Positions 1 through 6,754 of a DNA stretch of 10,725 nucleotides are shown one piece after another (the first letter of the stretch is position 1; each line of letters begins with the position of its first letter). The stretch is taken from positions 1-10,725 of the forward strand of contig NZ_JBHSHL010000031.1 in assembly GCF_042652965.1 (NCBI RefSeq), given 5' to 3'. Under the pieces are notes generated by a model. That model was not told the DNA's origin and searched no databases. It saw only the letters and a program-made list of their open reading frames with translations. This stretch comes from Filifactor villosus (GTDB lineage: Bacteria > Bacillota > Clostridia > Peptostreptococcales > Filifactoraceae). Position numbers and translations under genes: made by a program.

Positions 1-68
1 ATTCATTTGGCATCGATCGTTTTATGGTTAAGATGCCTTGTTTAATTTGTGTAGACACGCTCTAAGAC

Positions 69-99
69 TTGAAGGAGTGCACATGGACTGTGATATAAT
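69..99 (+). promoter_or_regulatory. Extended -10 promoter for tsaE
   Basis: A perfect TATAAT (94-99) is preceded by TGA (91-93), which gives the TGn extended -10 element. A weak -35 (TTGAAG, 69-74) lies 19 bases upstream, a longer spacer than usual but acceptable for extended -10 promoters. Transcription would begin near 106, about 37 bases before tsaE. No regulatory palindrome is obvious. Confidence 0.6.
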
Positions 100-142
100 G
101 GAAAAATAGCAAATAAAGATAAGGAAAGAAATATAAAAAGGG

Positions 143-628
143 ATGAGATACTTGAATATCAGTAAACTATTGAGAAATGAAGAAGAAACCCTGGAGTTCG
201 GAAGGATGATAGGCAAGAATATGGAAGAAGGTATCCTTGTTTGTCTGAACGGAGATCTGGGTGCAGGAAAGACCTGTTTGACCAAGGGCATCGCACAAGG
301 TCTTGAGATAGAAGAAGATGTGACCAGCCCTACCTTTATCCTGGTCGAAGAGTATGAGGGTAGACTTCCCTTGTATCACTTTGATGTTTACCGTATCGAC
401 GATCCGGAGGAACTGTATTTTATAGGCTTTGAAGAATATCTTGGCAAAGAGGCCGTCGTTATCATAGAGTGGTCAAGCAGGATCGAAGAGATCCTTCCGA
501 TTGAGCGCTTGGATATCGATATCAGCAGGACGGGAGAGGATGAGAGGGAGATTACCCTGAGTGCGGTAGGTGAAACGGCGCAGGCTCTGCTCCGTCGTTT
601 GAAACAAACCTGCTCTGCACAAGAGTAA
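143..628 (+). CDS. tsaE: tRNA t6A biosynthesis ATPase TsaE
   Basis: TsaE is the cytoplasmic P-loop ATPase that works with TsaB and TsaD to form N6-threonylcarbamoyladenosine at position 37 of ANN-decoding tRNAs. The 161-residue protein has the family length. It shows the Walker A motif GDLGAGKT (37-44), the conserved TSPTF segment (61-65), the characteristic LYHFDVYRI block (77-85) and a VVIIEW stretch followed by a helix, all typical of TsaE. The ATG at 143 has AAGGAAAG rather far upstream (121-128). An in-frame TTG at 152 sits better behind AAAAGGG (about 135-141), so the true N-terminus may be three residues shorter. In many Bacillota tsaB, rimI and tsaD follow directly; here an unrelated sigma-54 activator follows after 75 bases, with no terminator visible between them. 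Confidence 0.95.
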   Translation: MRYLNISKLLRNEEETLEFGRMIGKNMEEGILVCLNGDLGAGKTCLTKGIAQGLEIEEDVTSPTFILVEEYEGRLPLYHFDVYRIDDPEELYFIGFEEYLGKEAVVIIEWSSRIEEILPIERLDIDISRTGEDEREITLSAVGETAQALLRRLKQTCSAQE

Positions 629-703
629 GCGTCGATGAAACTATATTTGTTTTAGTGTATTTATAGTCCTTTGAGGACGATGGGGTATAAAGGGGTGTTT
701 TTG

Positions 704-2422
704 TTGAATATACTAAACAGAATATATGAGAAAATACAACGGCATATCGATCTGCTCTCCGAATGGATGGATATGGACATCTATGTGGTTGACAGCGACT
801 TGTTGAGAGTGAACGGAACGGGCATCTATAAACGGATGCTCGGCATCGTCCTGCCCAAGCAGACATCCAACGGATGGGTCACACAAAACAGGCAGAGGTT
901 GATCATTCTCTATCCCGGGGAAGAAGTGGTTTGTGAGAACTGTCCCATGAACCTATCCGATAACTGTGGAGGCGAACTTTCAGTTCATGAGCCTATCTTT
1001 CTTGACGACATCTTTATCGGAGTCGTGACGATAGCCTCTCACTACGACGAGGCTTCAAAGGAGAGGATGAAGGAGAATTTGGACAGGATCATCCATTCTG
1101 CGGAAGAATTGGGCAAGGACATCGGAGAGATGGCTATGGACGCCTTGTTGAAATCCTGTTTTAAACAGTCTATGGAGAGAAGCGATTATCCGATCCTCAT
1201 CACCAATCAAAGCGGTAAGGTTTTGAACGTTTTGGGAGCGGGTGCCGGAGGATATTATCGAGGAGATACGATTTGGGATATCGTCCCGAAGAACGAGGAC
1301 CTTCTTACTCCTCAAAACGAAGGAAAGGAAATAGAGATCAATGCAAATCTCAGTTTGTATTGGAAGGAAGTCGGGATAAGCGGTGATCAGAGGTACTATT
1401 CCTTCTTTTTCAAGAGTGCGGAAACACACCCCGGAATGAACAGGGAGATCCAGGCGGGCCCTGACAAACAGTGGGGGAGATTGATAGGGAACAGCGAAAA
1501 GATCCGAAAGATAAAAAACGTGATCCATCAGGTGGCAAAGTACGATTCCAATTGTCTGATTTTGGGAGAGAGCGGAACGGGGAAGGAAATGTTTGCAAAG
1601 CTGATCCATGATCTGAGCAACAGAGAGAAGGAGAATTTTGTATCGATCAACTGTGCGGCAATTCCGGAGAGTCTTTTGGAAAGTGAGCTGTTCGGATATG
1701 AGGCGGGCTCGTTTACCGGAGCGAATAAAACGGGAAAGAAGGGTTTGTTTGAGAGCGCCAATAAGGGGACGGTGTTTTTGGATGAGATCGGAGATCTCCC
1801 CCTGCACCTTCAGCCTAAGCTCTTACGCGCGATAGAAACAAAGCGGTTCAAGAGGGTAGGCGGGGTGCAGGATGTCTATGTCGATATTCGTTTTATTGCG
1901 GCAACAAACCACAACCTCACCGAAAAGATCAAGGAAAAACAGTTTCGAAGCGATTTGTATTATCGTCTATGCGTGCTTTTGGTCGAGGTTCCTCCCTTGA
2001 GAGAGCGTTCGGATGATATTATCTCCCTGTCAAACTTCTTTCTGTCAAGATATAGCAGAAAGTTCGAAAAAAATGTGGAGCGTCTGTCTCAAGAGGTGAT
2101 CCGTTTGTTTTTCCTGTATCGTTGGCCGGGAAATGTCAGGGAACTTGAAAACGTGATAGAGTACGGGGTGTCAATGGAAAAAAGCAGTGTTCTCACATAC
2201 GCAAGCCTTCCGCCGGCCTTTCTGATGAGCGTCAACGATCTTGATGAAAAGAACAAACTTTCGGTTCAGGAGTTTAAGGAGAGGACGCTGGAATCTCTGC
2301 TCCTACAGTATGGAAACGACATGGGCGCCAAAGAGAAAATCGCTGCCGAGATGGGGATAAGCCTATCCACCCTGTATCGTTATCTTAAAAGGATGAAAAA
2401 AACTTCGCATTTTGAGAAATAA
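704..2422 (+). CDS. Sigma-54-dependent transcriptional activator (EBP)
   Basis: This is a bacterial enhancer-binding protein that uses ATP to open promoters bound by sigma-54 RNA polymerase. The TTG at 704 is preferred because AAAGGGGTG (689-697) is well placed for it; the frame is open upstream to 671, with an ATG at 680 that has no well-spaced ribosome site. From 704 the protein has 572 residues. Residues 1-150 form a GAF-like or 4-vinyl-reductase-like sensor region with C77, C80 and C88. A PAS-like segment begins near 163. The AAA+ domain (about 258-485) has Walker A GESGTGKE (288-295), GSFTGA (335-340, a variant of the sigma-54-contacting GAFTGA loop), Walker B ending D360-E361, an FRSDLYYRL arginine-finger region and WPGNVRELE of sensor II. 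A Fis-type helix-turn-helix lies at about 544-564. There is no receiver domain, so direct ligand or redox sensing is likely. A sigma-54 promoter 250 bases downstream of its stop marks the peptide operon as its probable target. Confidence 0.95.
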   Translation: MNILNRIYEKIQRHIDLLSEWMDMDIYVVDSDLLRVNGTGIYKRMLGIVLPKQTSNGWVTQNRQRLIILYPGEEVVCENCPMNLSDNCGGELSVHEPIFLDDIFIGVVTIASHYDEASKERMKENLDRIIHSAEELGKDIGEMAMDALLKSCFKQSMERSDYPILITNQSGKVLNVLGAGAGGYYRGDTIWDIVPKNEDLLTPQNEGKEIEINANLSLYWKEVGISGDQRYYSFFFKSAETHPGMNREIQAGPDKQWGRLIGNSEKIRKIKNVIHQVAKYDSNCLILGESGTGKEMFAKLIHDLSNREKENFVSINCAAIPESLLESELFGYEAGSFTGANKTGKKGLFESANKGTVFLDEIGDLPLHLQPKLLRAIETKRFKRVGGVQDVYVDIRFIAATNHNLTEKIKEKQFRSDLYYRLCVLLVEVPPLRERSDDIISLSNFFLSRYSRKFEKNVERLSQEVIRLFFLYRWPGNVRELENVIEYGVSMEKSSVLTYASLPPAFLMSVNDLDEKNKLSVQEFKERTLESLLLQYGNDMGAKEKIAAEMGISLSTLYRYLKRMKKTSHFEK

Positions 2423-2431
2423 ATAAAAAAC

Positions 2432-2456
2432 ATTGTAAAATCAAAGATTATACAAT
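2432..2456. repeat. Inverted repeat ATTGTA-N13-TACAAT
   Basis: Perfect 6-base arms (2432-2437 and 2451-2456) are separated by 13 bases, 10 bases after the activator stop codon and about 220-240 bases upstream of the sigma-54 promoter. That distance suits an enhancer site for an EBP, but short AT-rich dyads arise easily by chance, so this is only a candidate. Confidence 0.3.
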
Positions 2457-2458
2457 TA

Positions 2459-2484
2459 TCAAAATGAGAAATCAAAATGAGAAA
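2459..2484. repeat. Perfect 13-base tandem direct repeat
   Basis: TCAAAATGAGAAA occurs twice head to tail (2459-2471 and 2472-2484). It lies between the candidate dyad and the long terminator hairpin. A related TTTTGAGAAAT overlaps the end of the activator gene. It could be a protein-binding array or simple slippage. Confidence 0.55.
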
Positions 2485-2533
2485 AAGCAACTTTTTCTAC
2501 TTTCGAAAAGTGGAAGGGGTTGTTTTTTGTTTG
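2482..2533 (+). terminator. Intrinsic terminator of the activator gene
   Basis: A continuous 22-base-pair RNA stem can be drawn from 2482-2503 against 2507-2528 with a CGA loop. It includes about five G-U pairs, so the stem is much weaker on the opposite strand. The core is ACTTT/AAAGT next to the loop and CAAC/GTTG lower down. Its 3' arm runs into TTTTTTGTTTG (2523-2533). An upstream A-rich arm pairing with the U-tract is typical of Bacillota terminators. It separates the activator transcript from the sigma-54 operon. Confidence 0.7.
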
Positions 2534-2642
2534 TCAAAAAATCTCTTGGAGAAAGACGGGATTTGATTACAAGACTGTGATTTGAAGGCGAAAATCCGAA
2601 AAACAAGGGTTTGTGGCAATTCGACACGAAAAACACAGAGTT

Positions 2643-2660
2643 CTTCAAACGGGTTTTAAG
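2643..2660. repeat. Imperfect palindrome upstream of the sigma-54 promoter
   Basis: CTT-C-AAAC-GG-GTTT-T-AAG has seven matching bases in each arm, centred at 2651/2652, ending 12 bases before the -24 element. That is closer than usual for an EBP enhancer. An 8-base direct repeat, AAGACTGT, occurs at 2571-2578 and 2658-2665, the second copy overlapping the palindrome's end. GATTTGA is repeated at 2560 and 2579. One of these may mark the activator's binding sites. Confidence 0.35.
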
Positions 2661-2672
2661 ACTGTTAAGGTA

Positions 2673-2688
2673 TTGGCACAGGAATTGC
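2673..2688 (+). promoter_or_regulatory. Sigma-54 (-24/-12) promoter of the peptide-uptake operon
   Basis: TTGGCAC (2673-2679) and TTGC (2685-2688) match the sigma-54 consensus TTGGCAC-N5-TTGC exactly. The invariant GG (2675-2676) and GC (2687-2688) are exactly 10 bases apart. A T-rich run follows, as is common. Transcription should start near 2700, giving a leader of about 29 bases before the ATG at 2729. The element lies just downstream of a gene for a sigma-54 activator and ahead of six co-directional genes. No sigma-A promoter is evident here. Confidence 0.88.
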
Positions 2689-2728
2689 TTTTTATTTACA
2701 GCAAAGAGATAGGAAGGGAGGAGTGCCG

Positions 2729-3409
2729 ATGAGACCGTTGATAGGTATGATACCTTTTTGTGAGGAGGTCGGAGACAAGGGGGAAGATGAAGAAAAACTC
2801 GTTAAGGAAACCTTGATGAAATATGCTCAGGAACTACATAGGTTGGGGGTACTTCCTGTCATATTCTTTGAAGATATCGATCGGAATGATATCAGAACAA
2901 TGGATGCCATCCTCCTCTATGGAAGATGGAAGGGAAGAGGAGAGGGGTTTGGAGAATTGAAAGAAAGAGAGAAGTATCGACTGATATTTTCCGAGACAAA
3001 TTCGCCTCTACTCTGTGTGGGTCAGGGCTGTTCCGTCCTAAATCACCTCTGTGACGGAAGGGTATCTCAGGGGATGCAGGCTCACACCCCAAAAATTCCC
3101 GGAGCCGTATTGCCTGAGCAGGACATAAGAGTGTATGAAGGAACAAAACTGTTTGAGTGCATCGGAAAGTCTTCCATGATGCAGGAGGTCAAGGTGGATG
3201 CCAGAACAAGAAAGATAGGTGAGAATCTCCGGGTAAGCGCCATGAGCGGGAATGGAGATATTGTCGGTGTGGAGGGAGTAGAGGAAAGATTCATCCTCGG
3301 CATCGAATGGGATCTGATCGATGAAACGAAGGAAGAAAAGTTATTGAGCGACGAAAATTATTTGATATTGAGCGTTTTTATTCAAATGACGATGAAGTAT
3401 TCTTCGTAA
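2729..3409 (+). CDS. Catalytically dead peptidase C26 / class I amidotransferase-like protein
   Basis: The fold is recognisable from the PuuD-type gamma-glutamyl-GABA hydrolase (peptidase C26) layout: an RPLIGMIPF start, a helix then GVLPVIFF, DAILLYG in place of the usual GLLLPGG, and PLLCVGQGCSVLN where the family has PvLGICRGmQvlN. Aligning that block puts Gly98 at the catalytic Cys. The NSxHHQ block is K147-S-S-M-M-Q152, so the paired His are Met. The catalytic WHPE block is W194-D-L-I197, which replaces both His and Glu. All three triad residues are therefore missing, although two other cysteines (96, 101) flank the site. The gene is otherwise intact (226 residues, close to family length). 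The ATG at 2729 follows GGAAGGGAGGAG at ideal spacing; a GTG at 2723 lies inside that ribosome site. No signal peptide, so cytoplasmic. As first gene of the sigma-54 operon it more likely binds a ligand or protein than hydrolyses. Confidence 0.75.
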   Translation: MRPLIGMIPFCEEVGDKGEDEEKLVKETLMKYAQELHRLGVLPVIFFEDIDRNDIRTMDAILLYGRWKGRGEGFGELKEREKYRLIFSETNSPLLCVGQGCSVLNHLCDGRVSQGMQAHTPKIPGAVLPEQDIRVYEGTKLFECIGKSSMMQEVKVDARTRKIGENLRVSAMSGNGDIVGVEGVEERFILGIEWDLIDETKEEKLLSDENYLILSVFIQMTMKYSS

Positions 3410-3425
3410 AGGGGGAAGTGGTACC

Positions 3426-4343
3426 ATGATAAAGTACATCTTAAAGAGGGTCGTTTCGGCAGTAATCACCATGTTATTCATCATTACGATAACCTTCGTC
3501 TTGATGAAATGTATACCGGGAGATCCGTTTATGGACAAAAAGATGCCCAATCCCGAGATCCGTGCTGCAATGTATGCCAAATACGGTCTGGACAAGCCTT
3601 TGTTTACGCAGTATATCCTCTATCTGAAAAATTTTGTAAGAGGAGATTTCGGAGTCTCTTATACCAGAGCGGGTTTAACGGTTCAAAAAATCATAGGAGA
3701 CGGTTTTCCCTACTCTCTGGTGATAGGGATCTACGCCACCTGTCTGGTCATTTTTATAGGGATTTCGATGGGGATCATAAGCGCCTTGAAACAAAATAAA
3801 CTGATCGACCGTCTGTTGATGATCTTAGCGACCCTGGGTGCAACGATTCCGAGTTTTGTTTTAGCGACGGGGTTCCTGTTTTTGTTCAGCAAGACTTTGG
3901 GGTGGGTTCCTGCCTTCGGAGTTCCCAACCTAAGAGGTTATATCGGACCGGTCATAACCATAAGCGTGTTCTCCATCGCCTTTGTGACAAGGCTCACCAG
4001 AACATCGGTCTTGGAGGTGTTGCAGCAGGATTACATTCGAACTGCCAGATCGAAGGGGATATCGGAGTTGAGGGTCATCGTCATTCATGCTCTTCGAAAC
4101 GCACTTCTACCCATAGTGACCTATTTGGGTCCCATGATGGCAGGGATTTTGACAGGTTCCTTCGTCATAGAAAAGGTATTCGGGATACCCGGCATAGGAA
4201 GTCTGTTTACATTGAGCATTATGAACAGGGATTATACGATGATCATGGGTATTACAGTGTTTTTTGCCATTATATTGATATTTGTGGTTCTGTTGGTGGA
4301 TATCCTCTATGTCATCATCGATCCGCGCATCAAATATGACTAA
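3426..4343 (+). CDS. oppB: Oligopeptide ABC transporter permease OppB
   Basis: One of the two membrane subunits that form the peptide channel in the cytoplasmic membrane. The 305 residues match the usual OppB/DppB length. The N-terminal MIKYILKRVVSAV followed by a membrane helix (about 9-29) and IPGDPF (30-35) is typical. Further helices lie near 97-119, 131-155, 172-190, 228-248 and 275-298, giving six. The ATPase-coupling EAA loop is at 201-226 (QDYIRTARSKG... ALRNA), followed by FGIPGIG (252-258), another family hallmark. The start has GGGGGAAGTGG just upstream (about 3411-3421), and the gap to the preceding gene is only 16 bases, so the two are co-transcribed. Confidence 0.95.
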   Translation: MIKYILKRVVSAVITMLFIITITFVLMKCIPGDPFMDKKMPNPEIRAAMYAKYGLDKPLFTQYILYLKNFVRGDFGVSYTRAGLTVQKIIGDGFPYSLVIGIYATCLVIFIGISMGIISALKQNKLIDRLLMILATLGATIPSFVLATGFLFLFSKTLGWVPAFGVPNLRGYIGPVITISVFSIAFVTRLTRTSVLEVLQQDYIRTARSKGISELRVIVIHALRNALLPIVTYLGPMMAGILTGSFVIEKVFGIPGIGSLFTLSIMNRDYTMIMGITVFFAIILIFVVLLVDILYVIIDPRIKYD

Positions 4344-4355
4344 GGGGGTGCTAGC

Positions 4356-5684
4356 ATGAGAACAGGCAGTATGGAAGGTACAAGATGGGATGCGCTCGAC
4401 AGCACGAAGAAGGACTCCGATCAGATAGGAAGACCGAGTTTGACATTTTGGCAAGACAGTTGGAGGAGGCTTAAGAAGAATAAGAGTGCGATGATATCCT
4501 TGTTTGTCATTGTTTTTGTCATCCTCTGTGCAGTGTTTATACCGTTTTTCTGGCCTCTTTCTTATTCAGAACAAAGGCTTGAATTTGCAAACATTCCTCC
4601 CGAGATCGACGTCTATGATGTCGGTGCAGGCAACTATGTCTATATTACGAGCGAGTACAAGGCCATAGAAGTCGACAAAAAGGGGCAATTGATCAAAATG
4701 GCGGATTTGATCAAGGACGACAAGACGGAAAGAACCTACTTGTATAAGGTGGACGGAAGGTCGATGCTCGTCGATTACGGGGTTTATTTTAAGGCAAAAC
4801 AGGAGTTCATTCTTCTGGAGCGTTCGGTGAAAGAAGGGGAGAAGTTTCCTGCTACAAAGGCGGCATATCTTAGAGAATACTATGGAGACAAGGCCGAGGA
4901 TACGATGGTTTCTCTGAAGGAGGCCGAAGAGATACTGAACAATAAGATAAAACGTTTTCAAGTCATCTACGATGACAAGGAGATCAGTTCCTTCAAAACG
5001 ATTCGAAACAAAACCTATATTTGGGGGACCGATACCCTTGGAAGGGATATGTTCATCCGTGTCGTGTATGGTGCGAGGATGTCTTTGCTCGTCGGGATCG
5101 TTGCGGCTATCGTCAACTTCATCATAGGTGTTTTTTACGGAGGAGTTGCCGGTTATTTCGGAGGAAGGGTCGATCATCTGATGATGAGGTTTGTCGATAC
5201 GATCTATTCTATTCCCATGATGCTCTACGTGATCCTGTTGATGGTTATTTTGGGCCCGGGTTTGAAGTCCATTTTGATAGCGATGGGGATCACTTATTGG
5301 GTGAATATGGCAAGGATCGTGCGTTCGCAGGTCCTGAGTATGAAGGAACAGGAGTTTGTTCTCGCGGCGCGACTTTTGGGAGTATCTACTTTTAAGATCC
5401 TGACAAGACATCTGATTCCCAACATCATGGGCCCGATTATGGTTGCAATTACAATGCAGATACCCAGTGCGATGTTTACCGAAGCCTTTCTAAGCTTCAT
5501 AGGGCTTGGAGTTTCCGCACCCAAGGCATCTTGGGGCTCCTTGGCCAACGATGCCCTGCCCGGGCTCTATACCTATCCGTATCAGCTGTTTTTTCCGGCC
5601 TTGGCGATGTCGGTGACCATATTGGCCTTTAATCTTTTGAGTGACGGTTTGAGGGATTCTTTGGATCCGAGACTGAGAAAATAG
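4356..5684 (+). CDS. oppC: Oligopeptide ABC transporter permease OppC with large extracytoplasmic insertion
   Basis: The second channel subunit. The N-terminus has the OppC-type segment (SLTFWQDSWRRLKKNKSAM, 28-46) leading into helix 1 (about 47-67). The hallmark WGTDTLGRDMFIRVVYGARMS (223-243) precedes five more helices, and the EAA loop lies near 332-357. Common OppC proteins have about 300 residues; this one has 442. The excess is almost all between helix 1 and the GTDTLGRD block (about 70-222), on the outer side. It is hydrophilic and rich in Lys/Glu/Tyr, with YVYITSEYKAIEVDKKGQL suggesting beta structure and a helical SLKEAEEILNNKIKRF stretch. It could form a small domain next to OppA. 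Streptococcal AmiC carries a large insert in the partner subunit, so the idea has precedent. The start ATG follows GGGGGTG, 12 bases after oppB. Confidence 0.93.
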   Translation: MRTGSMEGTRWDALDSTKKDSDQIGRPSLTFWQDSWRRLKKNKSAMISLFVIVFVILCAVFIPFFWPLSYSEQRLEFANIPPEIDVYDVGAGNYVYITSEYKAIEVDKKGQLIKMADLIKDDKTERTYLYKVDGRSMLVDYGVYFKAKQEFILLERSVKEGEKFPATKAAYLREYYGDKAEDTMVSLKEAEEILNNKIKRFQVIYDDKEISSFKTIRNKTYIWGTDTLGRDMFIRVVYGARMSLLVGIVAAIVNFIIGVFYGGVAGYFGGRVDHLMMRFVDTIYSIPMMLYVILLMVILGPGLKSILIAMGITYWVNMARIVRSQVLSMKEQEFVLAARLLGVSTFKILTRHLIPNIMGPIMVAITMQIPSAMFTEAFLSFIGLGVSAPKASWGSLANDALPGLYTYPYQLFFPALAMSVTILAFNLLSDGLRDSLDPRLRK

Positions 5685-5716
5685 AGTTCGAATAACACTA
5701 AAGGAAGTGGATACTT

Positions 5717-6754
5717 ATGAGCTTGGAATATTTGTTGGAAGTGAAGGGCTTGAGGACCTCGTTCTTTACCCATGTAGGTGAAATAAAGGCCATACGAGGG
5801 GTGGATTTTTCCATGGAAAAAGGAGAGATCATAGGGATTGTGGGAGAGTCCGGAAGCGGAAAGAGCGTAACCTCCCTATCGATCATGCAACTTTTACAAT
5901 ATCCGGGAAGGGTTATAGGAGGAGAGATCAACTTCAAGGGAAAAAACATACTTGACTGCTCCAAACAGGAGATGAGGAAGATAAGAGGAAATGAGATATC
6001 TATGATATTTCAGGACCCTATGACATCTCTGAATCCTCTTTACACGGTGGGAAAGCAGATTGTTGAAAACATCCTTGAACATACGGAGTTAAACAAGGCG
6101 GATGCGAAGGAGAGAGCGATCGAGATGCTTAGGATCGTGGGGATCCCTGCACCCGAAGAGCGTTACCGAAACTATCCTCACGAGTTTAGCGGTGGAATGA
6201 GACAAAGGGCGATGATAGCAATGGCGCTGTCCTGTGACCCGAGTCTTCTTATAGCGGACGAACCTACGACGGCCTTGGACGTAACGATACAGATCCAAAT
6301 ATTGGACCTGATTAAACAACTGAACCAGAAACTCGGGATGTCGACAATATTGATTACACATGATTTGGGTGTTGTAGCGAATATGTGCAGGAAGATACTG
6401 GTCATGTATGCGGGAGTTATACTGGAGGAAGGAAGTGCTCATGATATCTTCTATCGTCCGAAGCATCCTTATACAATGGGATTGTTAAAGTCGATACCCA
6501 AGGTGAGCGGGTCTCAAAAGGAAAGGTTGCTTCCCATACCGGGAAGTCCTCCGGATCTGTTGAACCCTCCTACGGGGTGTCCCTTTTGCAACAGGTGTGA
6601 GTTTGCGAGAAACCTTTGTGCACAGGAGATGCCTCCGTACTTTAAGGAAGGGCAACATCGGGCGATGTGTTGGCTTCTACATGAAGATGCACCGAAGATA
6701 GAAGGATATGAAAGGTTGAAAGGGGGTGTGGGAAATGGAAAAGCGGTTGGTTGA
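5717..6754 (+). CDS. oppD: Oligopeptide ABC transporter ATPase OppD
   Basis: A cytoplasmic ATP-binding subunit that pairs with OppF to drive import. Visible motifs are Walker A GESGSGKS (43-50), Q-loop FQDP (Gln99), signature FSGGMRQR (157-164), Walker B LLIADEP (Asp181-Glu182) and H-loop His215. The C-terminal oligopeptide/dipeptide extension (PF08352 type) carries a cysteine cluster: C288, C291, C294, C301 and C318. Such clusters bind [4Fe-4S] in some DppD/OppD proteins. C288, C294, C301 and C318 match the pattern in OppF here; C291 is extra. The 345-residue length is normal. The ATG is preceded by AAAGGAAGTGG and lies 32 bases after oppC. The 3' end overlaps oppF by 20 bases, so translation is probably coupled. 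Confidence 0.95.
   Translation: MSLEYLLEVKGLRTSFFTHVGEIKAIRGVDFSMEKGEIIGIVGESGSGKSVTSLSIMQLLQYPGRVIGGEINFKGKNILDCSKQEMRKIRGNEISMIFQDPMTSLNPLYTVGKQIVENILEHTELNKADAKERAIEMLRIVGIPAPEERYRNYPHEFSGGMRQRAMIAMALSCDPSLLIADEPTTALDVTIQIQILDLIKQLNQKLGMSTILITHDLGVVANMCRKILVMYAGVILEEGSAHDIFYRPKHPYTMGLLKSIPKVSGSQKERLLPIPGSPPDLLNPPTGCPFCNRCEFARNLCAQEMPPYFKEGQHRAMCWLLHEDAPKIEGYERLKGGVGNGKAVG

Noticed and set aside
1055..1807. 250-codon open frame on the minus strand inside the activator gene
   Set aside because: It lies opposite the conserved AAA+ and sensor regions and has no family features; a shadow of the real gene.
4566..5411. 281-codon minus-strand frame within oppC
   Set aside because: Antisense to oppC with His/Asp/Arg-rich composition typical of shadow frames and no start signals.
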